Below the pieces are notes generated by a model. It saw only the letters and a program-made list of their open reading frames with translations, was not told the origin of the DNA and made no database searches. From assembly GCA_963765555.1 (NCBI GenBank), contig CAVXWX010000001.1, positions 1-64,000 on the forward strand: DNA of 64,000 nucleotides, given 5' to 3'. The position numbers and the translations under genes are program-made. Source of the DNA: JL08 sp963765555. Lineage in GTDB: Bacteria > Pseudomonadota > Alphaproteobacteria > Rhodobacterales > Rhodobacteraceae. This document shows, one piece after another, positions 53,932 to 62,480 of this stretch; position 1 is the first letter of the stretch, and each line of letters begins with the position of its first letter.

Positions 53932-54908
53932 ACGCGCATTTTTACGGCGGATTCCTTGATCGCGTCATATTGCCCGGACGGCCGGAACCGCCACAAATAA
54001 TCCGGCAGTACAGCCTCAAGGGCTGTGGCCTTGATCCCAAGGTCCGGCAACCCTTTTGCATCCGTTGATACCACATTGTCATGGCGCAGGTTGCGCACCT
54101 GATCGCGGGTGATCTGGGCAGGGATCAATCCGAACGAAACAGTGTGGATCATGTCAAAGGCAAACCCCATGACCGACGCCGCCCAGAACGGAATGTTCAA
54201 AACCAGACGGCGCCGGCGAATGACACCCAGCATCTGGCCCATCAATTCACGAAACGTGCTGACATCGGGGCCGCCCAATTCGTAAATGCCACCTGCGGCC
54301 TTGCCCGTGGCGCCCAGAACGGCAGCTTGGGCAACATCGTCGACATAGACCGGTTGAAACTGCGTGTCTGCGCCCACTACAGGCAGAATGGGGCCAAACC
54401 GCGCCATGCTTGCAAAGCGGTTGAAAAAGCCGTCTTCGGCTCCGAACACGATAGACGGGCGCAAGATCATCGCATTCGGCATATGTTGCAGCACACCCGC
54501 TTCGCCCATTGCTTTGGTGCGGGCATAGTCACTGTCCGAATCGGGGTTGGCACCGATGGCGGACAGCTGGACAAGATGTGAAACACCTTCCGCGGCGGCC
54601 AGTCTGGCGACACGCTCCGCGCCTTCTGCCTGCACGGTATCAAATTTGTTTTTGCCGGCTTCGGCCAGAATACCCACGCAGTTGATCACCGCATCGGCCC
54701 CTGCCATTGCCGCAGCAACCGATGCATCATCGCGGATGTTGCACAGGATCGGTTCGACCTGTCCCACGACACCATAGGGTTTCACAAACATCGCTTCGTT
54801 CGGACGCCGCACCGCCACGCGAACACGCCAGCCTTCCTTTGCCATGCGTCGCGCGATGTATCGGCCCACAAAGCCAGACCCGCCATATATGGTGACCAGT
54901 TTGGACAT
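53922..54908 (-). CDS. NDUFA9-like NAD(P)-binding SDR protein
   Basis: A 328-residue atypical SDR (NmrA-like) of the complex I NDUFA9 family. The Rossmann motif is VTIYGGSGFVGRYIARRMAK, followed by VINCVGILAEAGKNKFDTVQ, HLVQLSAIGANPDSDSDYAR and RPSIVFGAEDGFFNRFA. Alphaproteobacteria hold such genes outside the nuo operon, and links to complex I assembly are inferred from the mitochondrial subunit. ATG 54908 is behind AGGAGCATTTG. It is not adjacent to any nuo gene here. Confidence 0.88.
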   Translation of the reverse strand: MSKLVTIYGGSGFVGRYIARRMAKEGWRVRVAVRRPNEAMFVKPYGVVGQVEPILCNIRDDASVAAAMAGADAVINCVGILAEAGKNKFDTVQAEGAERVARLAAAEGVSHLVQLSAIGANPDSDSDYARTKAMGEAGVLQHMPNAMILRPSIVFGAEDGFFNRFASMARFGPILPVVGADTQFQPVYVDDVAQAAVLGATGKAAGGIYELGGPDVSTFRELMGQMLGVIRRRRLVLNIPFWAASVMGFAFDMIHTVSFGLIPAQITRDQVRNLRHDNVVSTDAKGLPDLGIKATALEAVLPDYLWRFRPSGQYDAIKESAVKMRVQE

Positions 54909-55126
54909 CAAATGCTCCTGCGTTTTTTGGTTGCCCAGATGTATCGCCCGCACGCCCTGCAAACAAGGCGCAAAAACGCCGCTGCCGCGGGATGCGGACT
55001 CAAACGAATGCATGACAGGCAAAGTTTTGTCCGGTTTTGCATGTCGGTGCGGAAGCTTGCAAAATCCGGTGAAAAGACAATTGACACCTCTTCGTCCCCA
55101 TCGTAAACGCACAATTCACGACACCG

Positions 55127-55212
55127 GCCCAGGTGGCGGAATGGTAGACGCGCTAGCTTCAGGTGCTAGTACTCGCAAGGGTGTGGAGGTTCGAGTCCTC
55201 TCCTGGGCACCA
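55127..55212 (+). tRNA. tRNA-Leu (anticodon CAG)
   Basis: The acceptor GCCCAGG pairs with CCTGGGC, and the D-arm GTGGCGGAATGGTAGACGC, the anticodon stem-loop CTAGCTTCAGGTGCTAG with CAG, a long class II variable arm (TACTCGCAAGGGTG), the T-arm GAGGTTCGAGTCCTC and an encoded CCA are all present. It marks the left end of the accessory block that follows; I see no integrase nearby. Confidence 0.97.
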
Positions 55213-55296
55213 AAAACTCTCAAAAAATTTGTAGTATTGTGACCAATCGGGGTTTTTCAGTCTGGTAACGCCTGATAAGGCCCCAATTTCTGGTTT

Positions 55297-57216
55297 TTAC
55301 ACATTACCTTCCCCGCGTTTTAGGCAGCTCACCAATGCATCAGCCACCTCAAGCGGGTCATTGGCGGAAACGACTGTTTTGCGGGGGAATACGGATAAAA
55401 GCGAGCCGTGTTCCGGTGTTCCGCCAATCGCGATTGCCGGTCCTCGCAATTGCATGGCAATTGTGCGCAAGGTTTCAGCCAAGCGATCCGGTGCGCTCGT
55501 CCCCCCTAGAACGGCGAGTCCGTCAAACCGGTGAAAGGGGCAGCCTTCGCGGCGCAATTCTTTCAAAGAACCCTGTACGACCACGGCGCTGACCTGCTTT
55601 GACATCAGGATCGCGCGGGTGCCATGCAGCAGGTTATCGCGACCATTCCCCAAAATTTGACCACCGATTTGTTGCCCGGATGGTATGCTGACGCCTGCCA
55701 TTGAGGACATCGATTGCATGATCCGCAACGCGTGTTCGTCCTGCGGGTCGGCGATGAGCAGGCATGCCGGGATATGACCGCCATTGGGCACGTACGCCTC
55801 CAGGATCTCGCGAAAAATCCCCGGATATGTCAAACCGATTTGCGGCCTGCCGTTCACTTCGCAAATCCCGCCACCGGTTTCACGCCAGGACCTCGCTATA
55901 TCCGGCACGATCAGGTCGACCCCGGCGATGTCCAAGCCAACGACGTCCGCCGCTGCTGCGCAAACGGCCGCGTTGTCCGGATGCAGTTTATCAAGAACCG
56001 GCACAGTGTGCCCGCCGCTCGACACGTTTGCTGTGCGCTTCAATTGGACGAATTCGCCCTGTTCAGGCACTGAATCCGCGGACATATCTGAGGCTGACAG
56101 AAGCTCTTCCGCCTCACGATCTATGACAAGGGGCTTCATCACCGAAAAACGTCTCGCGTTCCGGCGCGGGTCAGTGTTTGCCGTGGCGACAAGGGCGCGA
56201 ATGGTGCTCTTCCCATCGCCCGTGACACCGGCAGGGACCCTGCAAACAGCACCAACCACCTTTCCGCGCAGTACATTCAGTCGATAGTCTTGTCCTTTGA
56301 TGAAAGTCTCAACCGCAATATCCGAAGTTATCCCGGCCACGCGTTCGAAAGCGTCACGCAACGCGGCTTCGTTCGGCAAACCCGGTTCTATTCCGACGCC
56401 CTGATCGCGATCCAGCGCCTTTAACACAGTGGGGTAGCCGCTGCGTTTTGCGGCGGCGACGGCCTCGTCCACATTTGCGACAAGAAATTGCTGTGCGACA
56501 GGAATTCCAGCCATATACAAAAGCTGGTTGGTCCAGTTTTTCCGGCGCGACAAGTTCATAGCGATGGTGCTGGTTTCATCGCTGCTGCTGCTGAAAAACC
56601 GTTTTGATGCGCGGCCCCAACCAAATTGATAAACGCCACCGGGCAGCCTGAGAACCGGAACCTGCGCGTCATAAGCCGCCTCGAGGAAAAGGCGTGAATT
56701 CGTCCCGGCCGGTGCTTCTTGCGTCAGCCCTTGCAGCAGGCGATCAAGCGAAAGATGCTCCTCCGGGGTTAGCAAATTGCGCTTGTCAGACTCTAAAAGC
56801 GCGTTGAATGTCCGGCAGCTCCATTCCAGCGCATGTTCCGCCGGGTTATGGGAAAACACCGGCAGAACCAGTTGCCAGACCGTAACGTTGTTTCGGGTCA
56901 TTGGGCGACAGACATAGCGATTTTCGACCGGATATCCGGCACTGCGCAACACAGCGCGAAATGTGGATGCGAGGCTGGCAACCAGTTTGCGTTCCGGCGT
57001 CCAGTTTGCACTGGCTTGCTCGGACTCGTCAAAAATCAACTCATCCTTCAGCGTGGCCAGAATGTGCGCACCGATATCTTGTGCATCGTCGGGCATGTTG
57101 ATCGTCAAATTGGTGGCAAGCGACGGCTGCGAGAACCCAAAAACAAACCCCTCGATCTTTGAAAACGAGGTTATTTCAACCGTTTTCGCTGGCCCTTCCG
57201 AGGTGGCATCGTTCAT
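55297..57216 (-). CDS. Cyanophycin synthetase-like ATP-grasp ligase with degenerate Mur domain
   Basis: The 639-residue protein follows the CphA layout. An N-terminal domain (about residues 10-190) leads to an ATP-grasp domain that aligns closely: YPTVLKALDRDQGVGIEPGL, EDY-type loop KGQDYRLNVLRGKVVGAVCR followed by VPAGVTGDGKSTIRAL, VGLDIAGVDLIVPDIARSW and ICEVNGRPQIGLTYP. After it comes a shortened Mur-ligase-like part: GHIPACLLIADPQDEHALRI replaces the expected GTNGKT P-loop, and VVVQGSLKELRREGCPFHRF matches the following CphA region, after which the protein stops some 200 residues early. It may thus add an amino acid in one step only, or act as a peptide ligase of unknown product. ATG 57216; an upstream GTG is less likely. 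Confidence 0.82.
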   Translation of the reverse strand: MNDATSEGPAKTVEITSFSKIEGFVFGFSQPSLATNLTINMPDDAQDIGAHILATLKDELIFDESEQASANWTPERKLVASLASTFRAVLRSAGYPVENRYVCRPMTRNNVTVWQLVLPVFSHNPAEHALEWSCRTFNALLESDKRNLLTPEEHLSLDRLLQGLTQEAPAGTNSRLFLEAAYDAQVPVLRLPGGVYQFGWGRASKRFFSSSSDETSTIAMNLSRRKNWTNQLLYMAGIPVAQQFLVANVDEAVAAAKRSGYPTVLKALDRDQGVGIEPGLPNEAALRDAFERVAGITSDIAVETFIKGQDYRLNVLRGKVVGAVCRVPAGVTGDGKSTIRALVATANTDPRRNARRFSVMKPLVIDREAEELLSASDMSADSVPEQGEFVQLKRTANVSSGGHTVPVLDKLHPDNAAVCAAAADVVGLDIAGVDLIVPDIARSWRETGGGICEVNGRPQIGLTYPGIFREILEAYVPNGGHIPACLLIADPQDEHALRIMQSMSSMAGVSIPSGQQIGGQILGNGRDNLLHGTRAILMSKQVSAVVVQGSLKELRREGCPFHRFDGLAVLGGTSAPDRLAETLRTIAMQLRGPAIAIGGTPEHGSLLSVFPRKTVVSANDPLEVADALVSCLKRGEGNV

Positions 57217-57421
57217 CTGATCGGTCCGTTCCCAGGTCGTCTGAAACAAGTGGCGGATTGATTGCGGGCCGTCATTGTCCGAATGGCCAAACGACGCCAC
57301 GCATTTGCGGCACCGCCTTCGCGCTGTTTCAGGTGCTGTACATTTGATACGCTTACGTCATTTCAGAGTATACGTTCGATGCGCAAAGTAAACTTTGACC
57401 CGCGCGCGATCTTTCGGTGCC

Positions 57422-58330
57422 TCAAAGCGACCAGTTCAGCCTTTTGTTGATGTCCTGGCCAATGGACGGATCAGCGCGATCCATCGGCGCGCGCAGGTTC
57501 AGCCACCTTGGTTCGCCGGTTGTTGCGGCCATCATCGATTTCAGGGCCGGAATAAGGCCCGTACTCTGTACAGCCATGCGATGCGCATCAATTGCGGGGG
57601 TCAGCTTTGCTGCAGCAGCCATATCACCAGCCAGAATATAGTTCTGATACTGTCGGATTTGTTTGATGTTGGTGTTACAGGTTGCCGAAATGCATCCGGC
57701 AATGCCAACGGTTGATCCTTCGGCCAACCGCGTTTCCGACGCCGGAAACACCGCCAAACCCGGCGCGGCGGCCAAAATGTCCAGCGTGTTTTCCCAATTG
57801 CCGGAACTGTCCTTGTATGCGGTTACAATATCTGGAAACGCTGTGTTCAGGCGCGCCGACAGCGCGGGCGTCATTGCCACGCCCGTCATCTGCGGGATGT
57901 GATACAAACAAATGCGCAACGCGTCTGATCCCACACCTTCAATCAAGTCACTGAAGTACCGGTAAAGACCATCGTCAGTTGTTGCGCCGGAATAGTAGTA
58001 AGGTGGCAAAACCATTGCAGCGGCACAGCCAAGATCAACGGCATGGCGGGTCAGTGTAATTGTGTCGGGCAGGGCACCGGCCCCAGTGCCCGGCATCATT
58101 CTTGACGGGGATAAATTGCCCGTGGCGACCAGATCCTCCAACACAGACATACGTTCCTGCATGCCGTTGCTGACTGCTTCGCCGGTTGTGCCAAACGGGG
58201 AAATATAATCGGCCCCGTGTTCCAACTGCCAAGTCGCATGCGCCAGATAAAGATCACGCGCGATCGATTGATCGTTGTTGTAAGGTGTCAGAATTGGCGT
58301 GACGATGCCGTGAAATGCGTCTTTGGACAT
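57422..58330 (-). CDS. DapA-family lyase/aldolase
   Basis: A 302-residue (beta/alpha)8 class I aldolase of the dihydrodipicolinate synthase/N-acetylneuraminate lyase family. It has the pyruvate-binding loop SPFGTTGEAVSNGMQERMSV, the Tyr in CLYHIPQMTG and the Schiff-base Lys in VTAYKDSSGNW. True DapA uses pyruvate and aspartate semialdehyde; this gene stands at the end of a catabolic operon, so a retro-aldol role on a 2-keto acid is more likely. Start ATG 58330 follows the hydroxyacid dehydrogenase by 22 bases. The 205 bases after it hold no gene I can see. Confidence 0.86.
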   Translation of the reverse strand: MSKDAFHGIVTPILTPYNNDQSIARDLYLAHATWQLEHGADYISPFGTTGEAVSNGMQERMSVLEDLVATGNLSPSRMMPGTGAGALPDTITLTRHAVDLGCAAAMVLPPYYYSGATTDDGLYRYFSDLIEGVGSDALRICLYHIPQMTGVAMTPALSARLNTAFPDIVTAYKDSSGNWENTLDILAAAPGLAVFPASETRLAEGSTVGIAGCISATCNTNIKQIRQYQNYILAGDMAAAAKLTPAIDAHRMAVQSTGLIPALKSMMAATTGEPRWLNLRAPMDRADPSIGQDINKRLNWSL

Positions 58331-58352
58331 TCTAGAGCCTTTGTATCGAAGT

Positions 58353-59312
58353 TCAGTAACCGCGCTGCGGATCAACAACATTGTGGAGCGGTGCACCCTG
58401 TTGAAACCGGACAATGTTGTCCGAGAACATCAGGATCGATGCGTCTTCCCAACCCTCATAAACGCTTGAGCAATGCGGCGAAACAATCAGGTTTGGCAGA
58501 TCCCAAAGCGGGCTGTTTTCGGGCAAAGGCTCTGTCTCGAACACGTCAAGCCCTGCGGCGGCCAGTTTGCCTTGGGTCAATGCATTGATCAGGGCAGATT
58601 GAACAACCACACCGCCGCGCGAAACATCAACCAGCATGGCACCCGTTTTCATCGCATCAAAGGCTGCCGTGTCCAGCAATCCCTTGGTGCTGTTCAACAA
58701 GGGGGTGCAGACAACAATAGCGTCTGCAAGGGGCAAAAGACTGTTGATTTTATCGGCGGCGTAGACCTGATCGACATTGTCCATCGGTTGCGGGCGGACG
58801 CGCGTGCCGATCACCGTCATGCCAAAACCCTGCGCCAGCGCAGCAACGGCCTGCCCGGTTTGCCCCAATCCGACAACCAGCAGCGTTTTGCCACGCAACG
58901 GTATGACGGTCCTGTCCCGCCAGATGTGGGCGGATTTGTCCGCGTTCAATCCGTCGATATCCAGAGTGAAATGCAACAGGCAGCCAAACGCAAACTCTGC
59001 CATCATACTGGCGGCAACACCGGCTGCGTTGGTGACAACCACCTTGTTCGTGTCCCATTGGCCCAAATGGTCCACACCGGAACCGCCGACAGACAGCCAG
59101 CGCGGCCCGTCCGGCCCCAAAACCGCTTGGGTCGGGTAGGTCGGTGTACCCGCAAAGCGCGTTGAAAACATTATGTCAGGGCGGGTATCGCGCAGACATT
59201 GCGGCAGCGCGTCATAGCTGTTGCAGGGCACAAAGGTAAGGTCACGATGTCGTGCCGACAGCAAATCGACATGCGTTTGCGGGTTGTCGGTGTGAATTAC
59301 GACAGTGGTCAT
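58353..59312 (-). CDS. D-2-hydroxyacid dehydrogenase family protein
   Basis: A 319-residue NAD-dependent oxidoreductase of the D-isomer-specific 2-hydroxyacid dehydrogenase family. The nucleotide site is LLVVGLGQTGQAVAALAQG; catalytic residues are the Arg in VDVSRGGVV, the Glu in LDVFETEPLPENSPLW and the His in IVSPHCSSVYEGW. The substrate-side domain resembles GhrA/hydroxypyruvate reductase types. It overlaps the MmgE/PrpD gene by four bases and shares the operon with an aminotransferase, so it may reduce or oxidise the keto/hydroxy form of an intermediate. Confidence 0.9.
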   Translation of the reverse strand: MTTVVIHTDNPQTHVDLLSARHRDLTFVPCNSYDALPQCLRDTRPDIMFSTRFAGTPTYPTQAVLGPDGPRWLSVGGSGVDHLGQWDTNKVVVTNAAGVAASMMAEFAFGCLLHFTLDIDGLNADKSAHIWRDRTVIPLRGKTLLVVGLGQTGQAVAALAQGFGMTVIGTRVRPQPMDNVDQVYAADKINSLLPLADAIVVCTPLLNSTKGLLDTAAFDAMKTGAMLVDVSRGGVVVQSALINALTQGKLAAAGLDVFETEPLPENSPLWDLPNLIVSPHCSSVYEGWEDASILMFSDNIVRFQQGAPLHNVVDPQRGY

Positions 59313-60652
59313 TCGGGCCCCTTTTCCACGACTTGGGACAGGCTGGAAAACAGGGTGTCGGAATGCACCAATCCCATGCCTGCATCCCAGATTGCCCGAC
59401 TACGGCCCGCGCCGAAAGACGGAATGACCATGGCGTCAAACTTGTCTCTCAGTTCCTTTTGGTCCATCGGCGCTTCGGGTCCGCCTCTGGCATGGACATC
59501 ACCGGAATGGATGTTGCGCCCGTCAGCAAGCGTCATTGACACGTCCGACCAACGCCCGGCTGGAAAGCGATCGGAATGGCGCGCCGTTTCGCTGACTGTA
59601 ATCCGCTTCAACACATCCGCAGTCTTTGCATCGGACAGCGCCGCCCCGCTGACATGTTCCGGCGCGATACGTCCGTGCCGCATCAGAACGGCGACCGCAA
59701 AAGGCAACGAATACTGGGCTTGCGAAGTCGTTTCCGGCATGCCGGAATACAGGCATGCCGCCTGACGGAATGTGTTGATCCGGACAGACGCGATCTGATC
59801 CACGTTCAACTGGTGGGTGGTGATCAGCGCGTGTGTGGCATCAATCGCCGCATGGGCCCACCGGCAGATCGGGTAGGGTTTGATGTAGTTTCGTTCGATG
59901 GTCCAATCGTCCCCCAGATCGGCCCAAAATTGCGCCACGTCGTCGGCTTCCACCGTGATGGCTGGTGCGCCCAGAAACCCGCGTTCGGCCAGCAGCGCGG
60001 CGTTCACACCGGTCAGCGCGCCGACGCCCGATCCATCGTGCAACATGGTCGGGTTGGCAATTTCCCGCATCATCTGGCTGCGCGGGCCATGGTATTCGGC
60101 AATGCCCAATCCCTGCCGCAGCGTTTCAATATCGTGGTTGCGCAACCGTGCCCCCAACGCGGACACGCCCAAAGCGTTCCACGCGCCGGATGTGTGATAG
60201 TCAGACACTGTTGCGTGCAATGAAATACCGGCGCGGGCTGCAACCTCGTATGACATGGCCAAAGCCGTCAACGCCTGCCTGCCGGTCAATTCCGGACACT
60301 GTGCGGCAAAAGCAAACAGCGCGGGTACAACGGCACATCCGATATGTCCAAGGGTCGGATTATACCCGTCATGGGCATCAAGATTGTCGATCTGGGTGGC
60401 CGCCGCAAAGGCCGCGCCCGACAAGCTTGCACTGCGCCCGTCAAACAGGATCGGCGCGGCAAGATCGGGGCGGTTGGCGGCGTGAAAGTCAACCGCAAAA
60501 TCACGCGCGATCCGCCCCGCATCCAGATGGGTCGCCCCCGCGCAAACCCCCAATGTGTCAACCAGCAGCGTGGCCGCCATGGCAAGCGCGCTGTCGGGAA
60601 CAGACAGGTCGGGGTCCAGAATGAAATCTGCAATTTTTTCCATTTGCGTCAT
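59309..60652 (-). CDS. MmgE/PrpD-family protein
   Basis: A 447-residue protein of the MmgE/PrpD superfamily, which includes 2-methylcitrate dehydratase, cis-aconitate decarboxylase and iminodisuccinate epimerase. Family segments are DTLGVCAGATHLDAGRIARD, the substrate region NLDAHDGYNPTLGHIGCAVV, PALFAFAAQ and KPYPICRWAHAAIDATHALI. Which reaction it runs cannot be told. It overlaps genes on both sides by four bases, so it is part of the same polycistronic unit. Confidence 0.9.
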   Translation of the reverse strand: MTQMEKIADFILDPDLSVPDSALAMAATLLVDTLGVCAGATHLDAGRIARDFAVDFHAANRPDLAAPILFDGRSASLSGAAFAAATQIDNLDAHDGYNPTLGHIGCAVVPALFAFAAQCPELTGRQALTALAMSYEVAARAGISLHATVSDYHTSGAWNALGVSALGARLRNHDIETLRQGLGIAEYHGPRSQMMREIANPTMLHDGSGVGALTGVNAALLAERGFLGAPAITVEADDVAQFWADLGDDWTIERNYIKPYPICRWAHAAIDATHALITTHQLNVDQIASVRINTFRQAACLYSGMPETTSQAQYSLPFAVAVLMRHGRIAPEHVSGAALSDAKTADVLKRITVSETARHSDRFPAGRWSDVSMTLADGRNIHSGDVHARGGPEAPMDQKELRDKFDAMVIPSFGAGRSRAIWDAGMGLVHSDTLFSSLSQVVEKGPE

Positions 60653-61401
60653 GTTTTTGCCTTTCCCAGCAAAGTGAACAGAGTTCCAAACCCGTCCGGA
60701 TATCCCAGCCCGAGGTGATGCAGGGCGTGAAACAGCATCGCCTGATTGGATGTGATCACGGGCTTGCCCAATTCGGCTTCAAGCCGGTCAATGATTTCCA
60801 CGCTGCGCATGTCGGTGCATGACAGAATAATGGCCTGCGCATCAGGGTGGTCGGCGGCGCGCCCCAGATCAAATACTTTTTGCGGTGTCAGTTCGCCTTG
60901 TCCGTAATTGTCCAAGGCGCCGGTAACTTCGGACCGGTGCAGGGTGGTTATGCCGCACCCGTCCAGAAAGGTAACAGCGGCATCATTAATTTCCGGGACG
61001 TAAGGGGAAGCAAAGCCAACTTTGGTTGCGCCCAAGGCCCGCAGCGCAAACACCAGCGCCCCTGCCGCAGTGACTGTTGCCGCGCCGCTCAGTTCTGTGA
61101 TTTTTGCCGACAAGTCGGCATCAAACTGTGGCCCGTGCGTCAGCGTTGCAGATGTGCAGCCATACATCACCACATCCGGCCGGACCCCCAGCAACAGGGC
61201 CAGCGGTTCATCCAGATCAGAGGCACCCAGCCCCGCCATTTGTTTTTCGTCCGGTATTTCATCGCGATCATAGCCGCCCAGACGCGCATAATGAAACGAC
61301 ACACCTTGTGGCCGCAACAGCGCCATATCGGCCTCAAGGTTCGTATTGGTAAAGGGTACGAAAACCCCGATACGGGCTGTCCCGCGGGAAACATAGCTCA
61401 T
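60649..61401 (-). CDS. Asp/Glu-racemase-fold enzyme (maleate isomerase/arylmalonate decarboxylase-like)
   Basis: A 250-residue protein with the two-domain aspartate/glutamate racemase fold. The two putative catalytic Cys are in VMYGCTSATLTHG and IILSCTDMRSVEIIDR, the arrangement of maleate cis-trans isomerase and hydantoin racemase relatives. The N terminus reads RIGVFVPFTNTNLEADMALL, matching the maleate-isomerase branch, where Asn-Thr-Asn-Leu-Glu is common. Beside a hyuB gene a hydantoin or imide-linked racemisation is an alternative. Overlaps both neighbours by four bases. Confidence 0.85.
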   Translation of the reverse strand: MSYVSRGTARIGVFVPFTNTNLEADMALLRPQGVSFHYARLGGYDRDEIPDEKQMAGLGASDLDEPLALLLGVRPDVVMYGCTSATLTHGPQFDADLSAKITELSGAATVTAAGALVFALRALGATKVGFASPYVPEINDAAVTFLDGCGITTLHRSEVTGALDNYGQGELTPQKVFDLGRAADHPDAQAIILSCTDMRSVEIIDRLEAELGKPVITSNQAMLFHALHHLGLGYPDGFGTLFTLLGKAKT

Positions 61402-62480
61402 TGGGTGCCTCGCTGTGCGTGCCATTGCTGTAGGGTTTGCGTGGCAACCTTCATGTCCTCGCTTGGCCCGATTGTTGCCCGCAGGCATTCGGGCAGGCCA
61501 TATCCGGCCATGCCCCGCATCACGACACCGCGCTGTCGCAACGCGGTGTCCGCGCTGTTTGCACTGTCCGCGCTGTCAAACTGGATAAGTGCAAAATTTG
61601 TTTGGCTTTCGGGCACATCCAAACCCAATTGACGGCAGGTTTCTATCAGACCGGTGCGCAATTCTTCTGTCAGGCGGCAGGTTTCTTTCATATACGCCTG
61701 ATCCTGCATGGCTGCGGTGGCGGCGGCCTGACTGACCACACTGATATTGTTCGGATTTAAAAGTTTGCGTGTTTCATTGCCGATGTGTTCGGGAAATACG
61801 CCCCAGCCGACACGTAAACCGGCCAGTCCGTAAGCCTTGGAAAACGTTCTGAGAATAACGGTGTTTCCCGATTGGGCCATATCGAACACCGGTTCGTTTG
61901 ACGTTGCAAACTCTCCATAGGCTTCGTCGATGATCAAAAGCGTATCGGGGGGCAACGCCGCGCGCAGATCGCGCAAATCCTGCGAAGGGATAACAGTGCC
62001 TGTCGGGTTGCCGGGGTTTGCGACGCATACGATTTTCGTGTCATCCGTCACTGTGGCCAGCAGGGATTTTGTGCAAACGCGCAAATCGGGTTCCGGCGCA
62101 CGAAGGTATCGCGCCTGCGTGACCTGCGCCATGGATCGGAAAAAAGCATAGCTGTAGGCGGGGGCCAGTATCGTATCCGCAGCACCGGCATAGGCATGAA
62201 ACAGGGCCGCAATCAATTCCATCGATCCCGCCCCGCACAGGATCGCGGCAGGATCAATATGATGGACCTGTGCGATGGCATTGCGCAGACCGGTCCAGTC
62301 AGGATCGGGGTAAAGTGCGGCTTGGCCCATTGCAGCAATCGCAGCTTCGGTCGCGCGGGGGCTGGGCGCGCGCAAACTTTCGTTCTGTGACAGCGAAATC
62401 AGCCGCGTGCCGGGTGCCGCCGCCAGATTTGCCAGTGCATAGGGGGCCATGGCGGCGATATGTGTGTTCGCTCTAAGCAT
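61398..62480 (-). CDS. HisC-like PLP aminotransferase
   Basis: A 360-residue fold-type I aminotransferase, class II histidinol-phosphate branch. It has LSQNESLRAPSPRATEAAIA, GAGSMELIAALFHAYAG, the PLP-contacting NPGNPTGTVIPSQDL, DEAYGEFA and the Schiff-base Lys in RTFSKAYGLAGLRVGWG. Genomic context is not histidine synthesis, so it probably transaminates an operon intermediate such as an amino or keto dicarboxylate. It overlaps hyuB by eight bases and the racemase-fold gene by four. Confidence 0.88.
   Translation of the reverse strand: MLRANTHIAAMAPYALANLAAAPGTRLISLSQNESLRAPSPRATEAAIAAMGQAALYPDPDWTGLRNAIAQVHHIDPAAILCGAGSMELIAALFHAYAGAADTILAPAYSYAFFRSMAQVTQARYLRAPEPDLRVCTKSLLATVTDDTKIVCVANPGNPTGTVIPSQDLRDLRAALPPDTLLIIDEAYGEFATSNEPVFDMAQSGNTVILRTFSKAYGLAGLRVGWGVFPEHIGNETRKLLNPNNISVVSQAAATAAMQDQAYMKETCRLTEELRTGLIETCRQLGLDVPESQTNFALIQFDSADSANSADTALRQRGVVMRGMAGYGLPECLRATIGPSEDMKVATQTLQQWHAQRGTQ

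Noticed and set aside
55297..57300. Start of the CphA-like gene at the GTG 57300
   Set aside because: The 28 added residues show no family likeness and the GTG lacks a ribosome site; ATG 57216 is preferred.
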